Positions 1-13,735 of a stretch of 64,000 bases of DNA are shown here, one piece after another. The position numbers were made by a program, and so were the translations under genes. The notes beneath the pieces are model-generated. The model saw only the letters and a list, made by a program, of their open reading frames with translations, did not search any database and was not told where the DNA came from. Each line of letters begins with the position of its first letter. Position 1 is the stretch's first letter. Source of the DNA: Poronia punctata (lineage: Eukaryota; Ascomycota; Sordariomycetes; Xylariales; Xylariaceae); assembly GCA_022579005.1 (NCBI GenBank), contig MU401623.1:22700-86699 (forward strand). Reading direction: 5' to 3'.

Positions 1-940
1 GCGGTCCTTCCCGATGTTGACTTTACCTGGGCAAACCATTTCCTTGCTGAAATAGAGCAGGGAGATCGGGCATCGTCCAATTTCCTGCATGCCGTCGAGT
101 TCCATCGCGAACAGCCGTTTGATCTGAAATCGTACTTCCTGCCAAGGAACCTCAAGCTCCTCGAAGGGGGCGATTCGAACACAATGGAGGAGTGGTATCG
201 GGCGATCAAGAAGCTCAGCACACACAATCCAAGTTGCGATGTCATGATGGATTTTCTCGCCAACAGCCCCGAAGGCAAAATCATGGTACCAGCGTATGTA
301 CTCACGACGCCGTCTTTCCTTGACCATCTCGAGTTGAACGTCTACTAACATTTCTACACAACACAGCGTATTGGCCATGGATGACGTGAAACCAAGCCAG
401 TCGAGGTTAAAGGTCTACTTCACCACACCGCACACGAGCTTTGCATCGTTACGAAGGATTATGACGATGGATGGCACCCTCGAAGTGCCGGAGACGAGTA
501 TCCAAGACGTACGCTCTCTCGTTGAAGCTATACTGGATCTGCCAAAAGACTATCCAGAAGACGCCAACGTGCCGACGACGGACCCGGTCGGGAAAACATG
601 GGTCGACACGAAAGACTTGGTAGAGTGTTTTGTTTATTTCTTCGACATTGCGCCCGGAAGAGAGAAGCCGGACGTGAAGCTGTACCTCCCTACGAGACGG
701 TATGGCCCCGATGATCTCACCATCTCGCACCGACTTATGGACTGGATGAAGTCGCGAGGCCGGGGCGGCTATTGTGACGAATACTTGCGGATGATGCAGG
801 TAGTGGGAGAGCACAGGGGTCTCGAGAATGGCAAGGGGATCCACAGTTACATCAGCTATCATGTGAACAAAAACGGTGAAGCGGACATCAAGTCTTACTT
901 CACCCCGGAAACCTATCACCCAGCGCGCTTCAATCGGTAA
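1..940 (+). CDS. DMATS-type aromatic prenyltransferase (5'-truncated by window edge)
   Basis: This is the C-terminal 288 residues of an ABBA-fold fungal prenyltransferase, a family that transfers dimethylallyl or longer prenyl groups to aromatic acceptors in the cytosol. Exons are <1-293 and 367-940. Intron 294-366 has donor GTATGT, branch CTAAC and acceptor ACAG. Joining restores the family signature across the junction (MVP|AVLAMDDVKPSQSRLKVY), followed by YFTTPHTSF, KLYLPTRRY and a terminal SYFTPETYHPARF. About 140 N-terminal residues lie outside the window. The next gene on the same strand, 1.2 kb away, is a non-reducing PKS, so a role in prenylating its aromatic product is likely (inference). 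Family members also prenylate indoles, so the substrate is not proven by sequence. Confidence 0.93.
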
Positions 941-2167
941 ATAGACGATTACCAAGTCGAGCAGGTAGCGTAGCTTAGCACGACTGGATAAAGAAAGGTT
1001 CGTTCCCGTGGGACGGTTGGGAAATATGGATGTTTCCAAGTTTGGGATAATCTTTAAGGCAGTGGACCGAAAAAGTGCCGTGCTTCGTGATGAAACCTAC
1101 ATATATTGGATCACGCTAGCCAGGAACAGCCGTTGGCGTTGGTGATCTCCAGTTTATCGGGGACTTGGAAAGTGATGGTAGACGCCGCCGCCTGTTTTCT
1201 TGATTTTTTGGATTGGGTATTATCTTTCCTGGTGCCTGGGCCTGCTCACTGCTCAGATTCCCCAATCCTTCGACGCCTGTTTTGCCGAGATAATTGCATA
1301 TCTCGGGCCTTGGCTGGTCTCTGCCCGCACACTGAGGCGGTCTACGAGTTGTTAGTAAGAACCCGCCCGATGTTGCATTTGATTATGCCAAGTTTCTTTT
1401 CTTTCTGCACTTTCGTGCTTACCAACAAGGACTCAGTACCGGTACTACGCTGAGCTCACCCGCCCCGCCCGTACTATACTCGTATACTACGAGGTTGCGC
1501 CAGTCGTTAACAACCGTACCGAACAATACAGGTACCTACTAGTGTCACATTCCGAAGGCACGCCATGCGCATATGTCAGAATGGGATTATCTAATGTAAC
1601 CCCTCCCCTGTCTCACCCCGTCCCACCCCCACTATTATATAGCACACCTCCTCAACACCGATCTGCAAAGAATCGACGACGACGTAGGTAAGGATGAATA
1701 CTTACCTATCACGGAGTAGTCTATCTAGGACTCTAGGTAAAGGTTATCTCTATCGTTTTAGGTCTCCCAGTCCGGTCCCCCGGTGTACCACATGTATACT
1801 CAGAACCTTATCTGTAGACTAGGTAGTCTAGAGTCGAATACCGACGGCGCAGCATCGTAACACAATTTAGCCTTGTCATGCATGGTCCTATCACCCCTCC
1901 TGACAAACCTTCACCTCATTCATGCCGGTTATTTACTGTGTGCTTATAAGCTAATCATAACTCATGATTGGCATCGAATAAAGTTGCTAGAACCAGTTAT
2001 ACTTTATTTACGGTAATAAGCTTATCTGTCGACCCTTGATTACCATCGAAGCTTGTCTTTATCATAACGTCGGAATAAGCCGCTTAGTTTCTACCAAAGT
2101 ACCCGGGTTATCGTCTTGCCATCGCTTCTAGGCTAGGGCTGGACGGACCGGGTGCCGTGCCCTTTCA
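941..2167. other. Intergenic region, prenyltransferase to PKS
   Basis: About 1.2 kb without a convincing gene. It is the promoter side of the PKS. It contains one copy of the recurring octamer TACTCGTA at 1477-1484 and several short TACCTA/TAGGTA words. The 115-codon open frame at 1106-1453 begins with a non-ATG codon and has no recognisable domain. Confidence 0.6.
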
Positions 2168-5100
2168 ATGCCGAGTAAAACGATCCTGGTGTTTGGGCCA
2201 AAGCCTTCATCATTGAATTGGTGTTATCTGAGTCAAACACGTGAAAAGATACTCCAAGATCCAAAATGTCAGTGGATGCTCGATGTCGTGGAGAATCTCT
2301 CCATCTATTGGGATCTCTTGAAGGACGAGGTAATACCCTCGGATCTTCCTCGAGGAGGAGAGTGGCTACAGTCCCTGAATCGGTGGGTTCGGACAGGTAG
2401 CATAGAGGATGAGGATGCCAGGGAGCTTCCAAATATCACACTCGCACCTCTTGTCGTCTTGGGCCATCTCGTGGAGTATGTGCAGTATGCGACTCAGCAC
2501 GGTGCGGCTGAGCTAGACACAGAGGACATAAAACTCGACGACACTGAGACAGCGGGGTTCTGTATAGGCATGTTGAGTGCAGTGGCTATTGCATCTAGCT
2601 CGACTTGGGCTCAGTTTCGGCGAAATGGAGCAGTGGCAATACGGTTGGCTATGCTCATCGGGGCGATAGTGGACCTAGACGAGGCGGTTGCCGGGAAATC
2701 AGTGTCGTTATCCGTCAGGTGGAAGTCGGAGCATGACTTGTTAATGCTTGAGGAGATAATTCATAACACGAGGGATGTAAGTACCAATCTATCTACATCC
2801 TACTCATTAAAGCCAGAGAAATAGATCTCGACAGAAAAGTCTAATCAGAGTTGTGTAGGCTTACATAGCGGTCTCTTATGACAAGAACCAAGCTACTGTC
2901 ACCATTCCCCTGGAGACTGTTCAGTCTTTCGAATATCAACTGAATGCCGGGAGAATCACCCATAGTAGAACGGATATGTATGGAAGATACCATACAGAAC
3001 TGCTTACACCGGGATTGAAATCCTTACTCTCGGTATCCCGAACCTGTTGTGGTTTAGATTTACCTGACGCGTCCGAGGTACTGGTCTCGACATATCTGAA
3101 CAACGGCCATAGACTAGAACAGGGCAGTCTACAAAAAGTTGTGCTCAGCGCAATCCTTGTCGATCATTGCGACTGGTTCAAGACGATTACACTAGTAAAC
3201 TCAAGTTTCACACCCGCAGGAGATAATCGCGTCGTCTCTTTTGGCCCCGAGCAGTGCATCCCCCCTTCTGTCCGTCGAGCCCTGAATGCCGAGTTAATCG
3301 AGTCGAATAATTCATCTCGTGAAGCCTGCCAGACGTTTACACCCAGAGACAGTGACATTGCTGTTGTTGGAATGGCCTGTAATGTGCCAGGAGCTGAAGA
3401 CTTGGACCAGTTTTGGACCATCTTGATGGAGGGGAAATCCCAGCACAGAGAAGTGCCCGAAGACCGATTCACTTTCACCACCCCTTTTCGCTCGAATCAG
3501 GATCCGAAGAAGAAATGGTGGGGTAACTTTGTCGACAATCATGACGCTTTCGACCACAGGTTCTTCCACAAAACTCCGAGGGAAGCTGCGTCCATGGACC
3601 CGCAGCAAAGAATGTTATACCAAGCAGCCTATCAGGCAGTTGCCCAGTCTGGATATTTCCAAAGGTCGCCGAGGGAAAGAGCGAGCCGAGTAGGTTGTTA
3701 CGTTGGCGTTTGCTATAACGACTACGAGAATAACGTCTCCCATCACGCCCCAAACGCCTTTTCCGCCACGGGAAATCTCAGGGGATTTGTGGCGGGCAAG
3801 ATCAGTCATTATTTCGGTTGGAACGGACCTGCACTTACTATCGACACGGCCTGTTCTTCATCCAGCGTTGCAGTGCATCAAGCGTGTCAAGCAATATTGT
3901 CAGGGGAATGCCAGTCCGCTCTAGCTGCGGGTACAAACCTCATCAGCTCCCCAATGCTGTACCAAAACCTGGCTGCAGCATCATTCTTGAGCCCGACAGG
4001 ACAGTGTAAGCCGTTTGACGATGCGGCCGACGGATACTGTCGTGGCGAGGGCGTGGCAGTGGTGTACTTGAAGAAAATGACACAGGCCATCGAAGACGGT
4101 GATCAGATATGGGGCACTATCGCCAGCACGGCAGTTTCCCAGAACGACAATTCGACTCCAATATTCGTCCCCAACCATACGTCCTTATCTGGTCTGTTTA
4201 CCACTGCCCTCACAAAGGCCGGAATGACTGCAGACCAGATATCTGTTGTCGAAGCCCATGGGACGGGAACCCCGGTTGGAGACCCAGCGGAATATGAGGC
4301 CATCCGGAGAGTATTTGCAGAGAAAGCCACCACTAGAAAGAACCCATTACAACTAGGATCTGTCAAAGGTCTCGTTGGTCATACGGAAGCAAGTTCTGGC
4401 GGTATCTCCCTCGTCAAGGTTCTTCTCATGATGCATGAGAGCTATATCCCACCCCAACCCAGCTTTAACACGCTAAACTCGTCCATAAAGTCGTTACCTA
4501 GTGCCAGTATAGTGATCTCGACGAAACCGACACCATGGGAAAGGACATCAAAGGCGGCTCTGATAAACAACTACGGCGCATCTGGATCTAACGCGTCGAT
4601 CATTCTAAAAGAAGCACCGAGACATACTTTAAGCCGATCGATGGGACAGCGTGCTATAACAGTTCAATACCCGGTTTATATATCCGGACAAGACGACGTG
4701 GCGTTGAAATCCTACATGATCAGGCTTCTTCAATTCATCAAGAGCGGAAAGACGTCTAGACAAAGTATGATCATGGAAAACTTCTCCTTCAATATCTGCC
4801 GCCAGTCGAATCCATCTTTAGACACTGCCGCCGTCTTCAGCTGTCAGACTATCGACGAATGTCAGGAGAAGTTAGTTACTTTCCTCGACACCGACGATAT
4901 CCCCGTAGTCAAGCCACCGGCACCCAGACCAGTAATATTTTGCTTTGGAGGACAAGCATCCACATTCGTCGGGCTTGATCGACAACTATATAATGAAATC
5001 GCAATCATACGCTTTCATCTTGATAAATGCGATTCTATCTGCAGAGAACTTGGATCCGACAGCATCTATCCCCGTATCTTCCAACATGAGTCCATGGAGA

Positions 5101-8100
5101 GCCCTTTGCTTCAGCCGATTCTATTCTCCATGCAATACGCCTGTGCCATGAGCTGGATGGAATGCGGAGCAGAACCTGTCGCAGTAGTTGGACATTCCTT
5201 CGGCGAGCTCACAGCACTTTGCGTCTCGGGTGTATTGAGCCTGGAAGATGCGCTCAAGATGGTCGTTGGAAGGTCTAAACTCATCGAAACAACTTGGGGT
5301 GCAGAAAGAGGGGCTATGCTGGCTGTCGAAGGTGATTTGTCTTTTGTTCAGAGTTTGATGACGGAATGGAATGACAGAAAAGATTCGTCAGATGCAATCG
5401 CTATCGCGTGCTTCAACGGCCCGACATCTTTTACACTAGCCGGTACCATCCGTGATATCGAAGATTTTGTACGAGATATCGAACTGAGGAAGCTACCGAT
5501 AAAACATAAAAAGCTAGATGTCTCTCACGCCTTTCATTGCGCTTTGGTCGACCCCCTGAAATCGGGACTGGAACGTGTCGGGCGAGACATGGATTTCAAA
5601 AAGCCTAAAATCCATTTGGAGATGGGACGGGAGTTGGAAAATACGGAACCTGTCACTTCAAAGTATATCGCCGACCACATGAGAGAGCCTTTTCGCTTCG
5701 ATGCCGCAGTGCAGCGACTGTCGAGGAAATACCCCTCGGCGATTTGGCTCGAAGCCGGGTCAAACTCGAGAATCACAACCATGGCAAGCAGGGCACTGGG
5801 AAAGACGGAGAGGAAGAATTCGCTATTCCAACCGGTCGACATAAGCAATGAAGTACCTTTGCAGCAACTCATAGACGCTACGATGAATCTATGGAAAGCC
5901 GGCTTACGCACTGCATTTTGGGGGCACTCGAGACGGGATACTTGTCGCTATTCGCCGATGATACTGCCACCGTACCAATTCCAGAAACATAGGCATTGGC
6001 TACAGTATAAGACTTTTGTCCCGGACAGCGCACTTTTAGATTCCCATGAAGGATCCAAATTAGAGCCTACTCCTACATGCCTCTTCACTTTTCTGAGATA
6101 TCTAGACGCCGGGAAGAAACATGGCAGGAAACATGCGCGATTCAGTATCAATACACGGATAAAAAGGTACAAGGATCTCATGTCTGGTCACTTTATTTCG
6201 AGAACTGCACCAATCTGCCCGGCAACCCTGCAGCTGAGCATTGCCGTCGAAGCTATCCTAAGCATTCAACCCGAGAGCCAGGGAAAAGGAACGAGCCCGA
6301 ATATTTACAATGTTAAGAACCAATCACCGCTCTGTGATGATTCGTCCAAGTTGGTCTTCCTCGACACCGAGCGACTGACAGGGCGAGAGTCCACGTGGTC
6401 CTTCAAAATCTTCAGTTGTGGGGAGAACAAGTCGGGAGAGGCTATACATGTCACAGGAGAAGTCCAATTCATAGATTCCACACACCATCCGGAATTTGAG
6501 CATATCGCGAGGAAGATAAGCTATCAGCAATGTCTTGAGATACTGAATGACACCGAAGCGGATTACATCATACAAGGACGCAGCGTGTACAAAGCATTCT
6601 CTAGTGTAGTCGACTATGACGAGATGTATCAAGGGACAAGGAAGATAGTCGGGAAAGACAACAAGTCCGCCGGACTGGTTGTTATGAAAGAGACATCCGG
6701 TGAGACAGGGATCATCCCCCCTTTTCTCGGCGACAATTTCTGTCAAGTGGCCGGGATTTGGGCAAATTGCATGGCCAACGACTCACCCGATAACATCTAT
6801 ATTGCCAACGGGATCGGGAAATGGATACGGTCATCAGTTGCTAACGCAGGACAGCAGTGGCATGTCTTAGCTCGTCATGCGCCAACACCTTCAACCAACG
6901 GCTTCATGTCCGATATCTTTGTCTTTGATCCCACATCAGGGAGGCTAGTAGAGGCCATTCTCGACATGAACTTTACAAAGATATCAAGAGCGTCTATGGT
7001 CAAGCTTCTAAAGAGGCTTACACCGGGACTCAACAACACGAAAGAGGTAGAAGTAGAAGAAAGCCATATCCTATATCCACCCGTGGCAACGCAACCGGTT
7101 AATATCCCCGGAGAGTCGGATCTACTCCATCAGCTCAAAAGCGTCCTGGCAGCAACGACAGGCCTCTCCCCTAAAGAAATCGACGACAACGCAAACCTAT
7201 CCAACATTGGCATCGACTCTTTAGTAGGCATGGAGATGGCCAACGATATCGAGTCAACCTTTAACTGTACCCTGGATCAAGACGAGTTGCTACTGGCGAC
7301 GACTGTCCAGGATCTTTTACACAATCTCCAATCCGCGCTAGGGGTCGACGAACAATCGGACATGCTATCACCCCAGAGCACGGGAAATACTCCATCATCG
7401 ACTGCCGGGACGTCGGAATCCGATACTGAAGATGATGTCGTGCCTGACGATCCAATGATGGATATTCCGTCAGGGATGATTCTAGAAGTGTTTTCAGCGT
7501 CCAAATCGCAAACAGACCATTTTATTATGAAACACGGTTTCTCCGACTACGTAGCGTCCGTAATGCCCAAACACTCCGAACTCAGCATTGCTCTCATAGT
7601 CGAAGCATTTAAAGAGTTGGGCTGCAACATGCATTCAGCTGAACCCGGACAGGTCTTAGATCGCATCCCCTTTTCCGGACAACACCGTCGCTTTCAACAT
7701 CATCTCTACAACATCTTACAAGACTGCGGGATAGTGAAAATCGGCCACAACGACACAATTATACGGCTGGATACCCCGCTCCCTTCCAAGCCGAGTGAAG
7801 AGATCTTCCAAGACTTACTACGCAATCATCCGGATCATTACTACGCGAGTCACCTGACATATTACACCGGATCCAAGCTGGCATCAATCCTGTCAGGAGA
7901 GGTAGACGGGATAAAACTCTTATTCGGAAACGAACAAGGCCGTCAGCTCCTAGCCGGGTTCTACGGTGACTACATGATAAACAAACTATACATCGAACAA
8001 ATGGTCGATTTCCTCCGCACACTCGCCTCAAGACTTTCAGAGGAAGGTCATTCGGGCACACTCAAGATCCTAGAAATGGGCGCAGGAACCGGCGGTACAA

Positions 8101-9912
8101 CGCAGGTGAGCAGAGTACACTGCTAACCTAACAATTGACTGACTAACTGTTGGATATGAATAGCCGTTAGTAACCATGCTATCCACCCTCCCAATCCCGA
8201 TAGAATACACCTTTACCGACCTCTCCCCATCACTAGTAGCGTCGGCACGGAAGAGATTCTCTAAACAATACCCCTTTATGAAATTCGCCGTCCACGATAT
8301 CGAGAAACGGCCCGAACCGGCATTAATCAAGTCTCAACACGTCGTCATAGCCACTAATGCCGTGCACGCAACCCGTTCCCTAGCCGTTTCAACCGGGCAC
8401 ATGCACGATTTCCTCCGACAAGACGGCGTTCTAATAATGCTAGAGATGACCCGTACTCCAAACTGGGTTGATATTGTCTTTGGTCCTTTGGAAGGATGGT
8501 GGGTATTCGACGACGGGAGAAGACACGCTACTATTGACGAAAGGGAATGGGAAGAAGTTCTGCGATCGACGGGATATGGTCCCGTAAACTGGACAGATGG
8601 CATGTCTGCCGAGGCGGGGATACAGAGACTTATCGTCGCTTTGGCGTCTGGCCGTCCCGCTACCCCTGAATCGTCCCACGATACCCGGGAACAGGAAGTA
8701 GAAGCATACATCCAGCGGTCAATCGCCGGATTCACAATCCCCAATCCTACAGAAAACACCACAAGCCACCGCCACGATGCCGTCCTAATAACAGGCGCAA
8801 CAGGTAGTGTAGGCGGCCATCTAGTCGCTCACCTCGCCAGACAGCCGCGTATAAGCACCGTGTACTGCCTGAACAGAAAAACAAAGAAGAACCCCATGGA
8901 ACGACAAATGGATGCTTTCAAAGCGATGGGAATAGAGCTAGACCCGGCCGCGCTGAAGAAGCTAATAGTAGTGGAATCCGACACATCACAACCTTTTCTC
9001 GGGCTGTCGGACGAAGAATACGAGGAGATGTTGCATTCTGTCGGGTATATCGGTAAGTCAACTCGAGTCGCCCCCCTTTTCCAACAACCCTAACGAAACA
9101 ACAAAACAGTTCACAACGCCTGGCCAATGGGAATTAAAAGCCCACTGCCAAAGTTTCGGCCCCAACTACAAATAATGCGCAACCTAATCGACCTCGCCTC
9201 TCAGTCTCCAAGTACAAAATTCCAATTCATCTCTTCAATAGCGACAACAGGCCTTCACCCGTCCCAACCCATCCTCGAAACCCATCTCCCTATTTCCTCG
9301 TCCCTTCGAACCGGATACGCCGAAGCAAAACATATTTGTGAGGCAATGCTTTTGCGCACACTTCCCTCGGGGCGCGCAATGACGATCCGGTTGGGACAGG
9401 TTGCCGGGTCAAAAGGGGGATACTGGAATACGATGGAACATGTCCCTTTCATCATAAAGTCTTCGCAAACATTGGGTGATTTTCCTGATTTAAAGGGGAC
9501 TTTTTCTTGGATGCCTGTGGATGATGTTGCGGCTGTTCTTTCCGATCTCCTCTTTTCCAGCACACAGAAAGCAGGGGTTTATCATGTTGAGAATCCCGTC
9601 CGGCAGTCTTGGGATGAGATTCTTACTTTTCTTGCGTCCGTTCTGGGGCTTAAGAATGTTGAAAGAAGAGTATCGTTCAAGGAATGGTTAGAAAAGGTCA
9701 GAGAATTCGAGGGGGCGGAAAGAGAGAACCCGGCGGGCAAGATAGTGGATTTCCTACAAAATGATTTCGAGAGAATGGCTTGTGGCGAGGTGGTTCTTGA
9801 TACGAGGAATTCGGTAGGGGATTCTTTGACGATGAGGGAGATGAAGGGGGTGGATTTGGAGGTTGTTAAGGGGTATGTGGATGGGTGGAGGGAGAGGGGG
9901 TTTTTGAAGTAA
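2168..9912 (+). CDS. Non-reducing polyketide synthase SAT-KS-AT-PT-ACP-CMeT-R
   Basis: Iterative type I NR-PKS of 2515 aa. Exons 2168-2776, 2859-8105, 8164-9052 and 9110-9912 join in frame. Domains by approximate residue: SAT 1-350 with the GFCIG cysteine motif intact; KS from about 368 with active-site DTACSSSS (about 534), EAHGTGT and the GHTEASSG histidine; AT with GHSFGE (about 980); PT with SGHF histidine (about 1313) and a later FLGDNFCQ aspartate; a single ACP with GIDSLVG (about 1654); C-methyltransferase with LEMGAGTGGTT (about 1942); terminal Rossmann reductase with ITGATGSVGG (about 2160). There is no thioesterase. This order is that of methylorcinaldehyde-synthase-type (group VII) NR-PKSs, which release a C-methylated aromatic aldehyde by reduction (family knowledge). 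The intact SAT may load acetyl or an acyl unit from another synthase. A DMATS gene lies upstream on the same strand. Confidence 0.96.
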
Positions 9913-10018
9913 CTACTTGATACATATATAGGGGTTTTCTACGGGTTGTAGGAGGGGTGTGGTTAACTTGTCTTTGATCAATGATATCCACAAGTGGGAA
10001 TGAGTATGTCTGTTGTTT

Positions 10019-10376
10019 TTAGCATTTATTGTGAAGAGCAAAAAGGATGTGGAAGTTCTCTGAGATGACTTTTCCATTGGTCCCGTCAAAACTCACCTTT
10101 AATCTCCGCGGCCTCATACCCAGGCTTGCTCTCGCATTCAAACTTGAACCTGTTGGGGCTGGGGTCGGTAATATCGCAGGCCCAGAAAACCTCATCACGA
10201 CCGATGTCGATGTTGCAACTTTCCCCATCTGAGTGACTGTATACAGGCCAGGATGGTTTCTCGGGTAATCTCGTGGTCGCTTGCGCCGTCACTTACGCAG
10301 GCGAAGGGTTGGTATCGGTATTTCTGCGGCAAATACACAGGTTATTTGCCAGGGCGAGAGCAGCGAGGAACTTTAT
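10019..10376 (-). pseudogene. Small cysteine-containing, possibly secreted protein with lost start codon
   Basis: Three exons on the minus strand (10376-10297, 10236-10097, 10059-10019) with clean GTAAGT and GTGAGT donors join into an 86-codon frame. It contains six cysteines and ends HNKC-stop. The N-terminus reads (I)KFLAALALA, a typical secretion-signal start, but its first codon is ATA in an otherwise ideal context (CCACC-ATA-AAG). No ATG lies on this strand between here and about 10570. A TATATAAAG box sits 137 bp upstream. On the plus strand the change is CAT to TAT, a C-to-T in CpA, as RIP would produce. It could still be translated from a non-AUG codon. No family recognised. Confidence 0.45.
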
Positions 10377-10512
10377 GGTGGTGGATTTCTGATAGGAAAT
10401 GTTGGATGGATGGATGAAAGGCTGGGTTTTGTGTTGTAGTTGAAGTTGTATGTGTGTGTTTGTGGGATTCTCTAACCTGCCGGTAGATGCTTGTTGGCAG
10501 TCGGTAGAAGAT

Positions 10513-10521
10513 CTTTATATA
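10513..10521 (-). promoter_or_regulatory. TATA box of the small Cys protein gene
   Basis: TATATAAAG on the minus strand, 137 bp before the expected start codon. It suggests the gene was, or is, transcribed. Confidence 0.4.
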
Positions 10522-12104
10522 CGTATAGTCGAAGATTCCGGTATACCTCGGTATTAAAAACAGAGAAGAAGAAGCATGATCGATCAGTTTACAAGCTAGA
10601 CAGAGGACCCTTTTCGCGATGACATGGAAATCTAACCTACTATTGAGAAGCTGTTGGTTTCCTTCTTATTGTAGCGTAAGTAGACTAGATCTGCGAGTAG
10701 GTAGATGACATGGAGACTAACCTACCTCACTAAGCTACCAATTCTCAGCTTACATATTTCACTAGGTAGGTAGCCAGCTCTACACCTATGTATCAAAACG
10801 CAACTAGTAATTTACGAGCATCTAGAGCCGTGGGTGATATCTTTCGATATAATACAAGTAGGACGCACTTGGCTAACAAAGACAATTGCATGTAGTCTGG
10901 TCTTCGGGCAGATATGAGAGACGTCCGGGATCTTCATGATCTACATTAAATGCAGTAGGTAATCTAGTAGAGGTATCCCAATAAATATCTGGTAGGACCG
11001 CTAATTCGTTGTTAGTCGGGGATTGAAAAGGGGAATAGGCGGCTCCATTTTGTGATATAGGTATCATCTAGCTATCCTATTTCGGGTCGGACCCAAGGAA
11101 TCGGGTTCTTCAAGAGAGCTGTCACTGTTGCTTTAGGAATTATATAGCCTTCTAGATTAGTAGTAGTATTGGAATAAGGGTTTGTTTCTGTGAGTGCACT
11201 ACCCGTACCTACGATAGGCCGCCAGATACTTTCTGTCCGGATTACTTGCTAACCTCGTTTCTGCCTTAAAAGCTATGTACCTAACCCTATGCTTACAAGG
11301 AAGGGAACATTTTGTAAACCATCGCGATAAAAAGCCGGTAAGTGCTGGCAGACAGTATCTCTGATATGCAAAGGAGAGATGATGTCAATCAGTAGAGAAA
11401 TATGTTTGATATCACACATACCTACTTGTACACGTGGATAACAGACCAGCTCGGCCCCCTTTGTGACTGGACAATTATGAATAACATGGTTGACTTGGCA
11501 TTATTTGTTCATGATAACAGCTATTACGTCGTATGCTAGTATACGTTCGGGATAGGTCAAGGTAGCGGGGGAATTTACCGGTGTCATGGTGAGCATCTTG
11601 GATATGTGGTGAGGGATTATGAAATATCTCTAATAAATACCTAAGGCCTTGAAGGGGTAAAGGGGTGCTCTAGGCAGTGATAGTCTGTAATGATTTATCA
11701 GGGATGGGGGCTAGGTATCCAGCTGGATCGAGATCTCATGCAGAGAATAGCGGATAGGTAAAGTATCTTTGTCATGGTAAGACCGGGGAGTAATGGCTGT
11801 ATATACGTAGGCCATCCGGAAACCCTCATGGATGGATTCCGTGAGGTTCATGAGCAGGGCTAGGTAAACAACAAATGTGATAAAACAACTTGGGAGTCGG
11901 GATAAGGTAAACCGTAGGTAATTGGGACTACCTACTCGTACCATACATATTCCCTTGTTTGAAGCCTTGTTTGTTTGGCAGACTATCTAATTCGTCTTCA
12001 CGCATGGTCGAGTGGAGGATGAGGAAGAATGACGGGGGCTTAACAAATCGAGATAGGCGGCAGTGTAAACCGTAACAAGTCCTTAATGGTAGGATCTCGG
12101 AAGG

Positions 12105-12130
12105 AGAAGAAGAAGAAGAAGAAGAAGAAA
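12105..12130. repeat. (GAA)n microsatellite
   Basis: Uninterrupted GAA/AAG trinucleotide tract of about 26 nt in non-coding DNA. Confidence 0.85.
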
Positions 12131-13710
12131 TAAAGATTCTCGATACTGATAGACAGACGGGATTTTGCAGCAGACGGATCTGGATTCGACACGGTATTTA
12201 TGTTATGTCCTGAATGGACGCCGCTTGTCTCTTCTTCCTCGTAACGTTGTCAGGGTTCACCTACCTAGATGCCGATTCTTACGTCTACGTCAGGTTGAGT
12301 GAATTAGTAAGTTCAAAAATCAAGAGCAAGAGCCAACTATCTACGCGATCAACGCATTGGTTGCTGGCTGTGTAACGACAATGAGATAGATGCGTGTATG
12401 GACAACAATAAGTGCGACAGGGATGATAACCTGTTACGTTCTGTTTCATATAATTAACACATAGAGCGGCCCCCAACAAACCATACACGCATAGAAGTGA
12501 AGTGAGCTTTAAAACCCGTGGACACGTATAGCTTCTGCTTGTGCCGGTAACTTAGGTACCTAAGGATGATTACCAGAATCCATCCAGCACTTGCCGTCCA
12601 TCCCTTGGTGATGAAGACCAAAATATACCTACCTACCATCGTATACCTACAAACACAACCCCCCCTATTCTAACAGTAAAAAGCAAAGAAACAGACCGTG
12701 CATGATGGTGGCGCAACGAACTCTGAGACAGACACAGCGCGGGACGAAACAAACAAGAAAAAAAAAAGAGAGAAGCTACAAACAAACTAATCTATCTGAT
12801 TTCTATACATTATTGTCTTTGGTGTTAGTGTTTATCCACGTCTTCTTCGGCCGGTATTATGGACAGTATCGTATCTATTGGTCAACAAACGTACTATGAG
12901 CTAGGTAGGTTAGGTAAGATGGCTAAACAAGCCCATTTATCACACTTAAGGGGAGCAAGTATGTCTGCGTAAGTAGGCCAAATCTTTCTAGATGGACGTG
13001 GGAGAAGACAAGACAAGACCAGACAAGAGGAGACAAGTCCTAAAGTTGAAAAAAAAAAAAAAAAAGGCGTACGAGTACCTACCTACTTACTTTACCTAAC
13101 CTTACAAAGTTACAATAACGCGTCAAGACCAAAAGAAAAAAGAAAAAAGTTGGAAATTATTTGCTATCATCATCATCATTCTATCTACCGACATTTTTTG
13201 CTTCCCCCCCCCCTCTCCACCTTGTCTTACACCTTACCCCTAACATTACCGATGGTTTTTTTTTTTAACACAGTGATAAAGGTCTTGTGATTATTAAATG
13301 AGGCAGACAAGGTCAACTCATCCTTAATCCTGACAGAAGAAAAAGCTGCGAGTTAATTGGGTCAACATGATAACTGCGTATACGAGGCACAAGGTGTTTT
13401 CGGTTCATCAAGTATTATCCACCTAACCTGGTTGTTGATAAATCATATAGATCGACACCTTGTCTACTCGTAAACAGCGATTCGAAGATGAAACATGGAA
13501 AAAATCAGAAACAATACATACATATGCACGGGATCAATCAATCCGAGTCGCGTTCAAGAAATGTGTAAATTCGACCCATCATTTAATCACCTATCATCCC
13601 TAAAAAAGCTAAATTACACAGTAGGTTTCAAACTTGAATGAAATCATTTCGAAGCGGGTCGGGTCACAATGTGGCGTCTTTCAAAAGCCGGGCCCGTCTA
13701 GACGATAGGA

Positions 13711-13735
13711 GATGATGATGATGATGATGATGATG
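13711..13735. repeat. (GAT)n microsatellite
   Basis: GAT trinucleotide tract of about 25 nt in non-coding DNA, followed by GAAGATGAAG. Confidence 0.85.

Noticed and set aside
1106..1453. 115-codon open frame between prenyltransferase and PKS
   Set aside because: It starts at a non-ATG codon, shows no domain or signal peptide, and lies in a promoter region.
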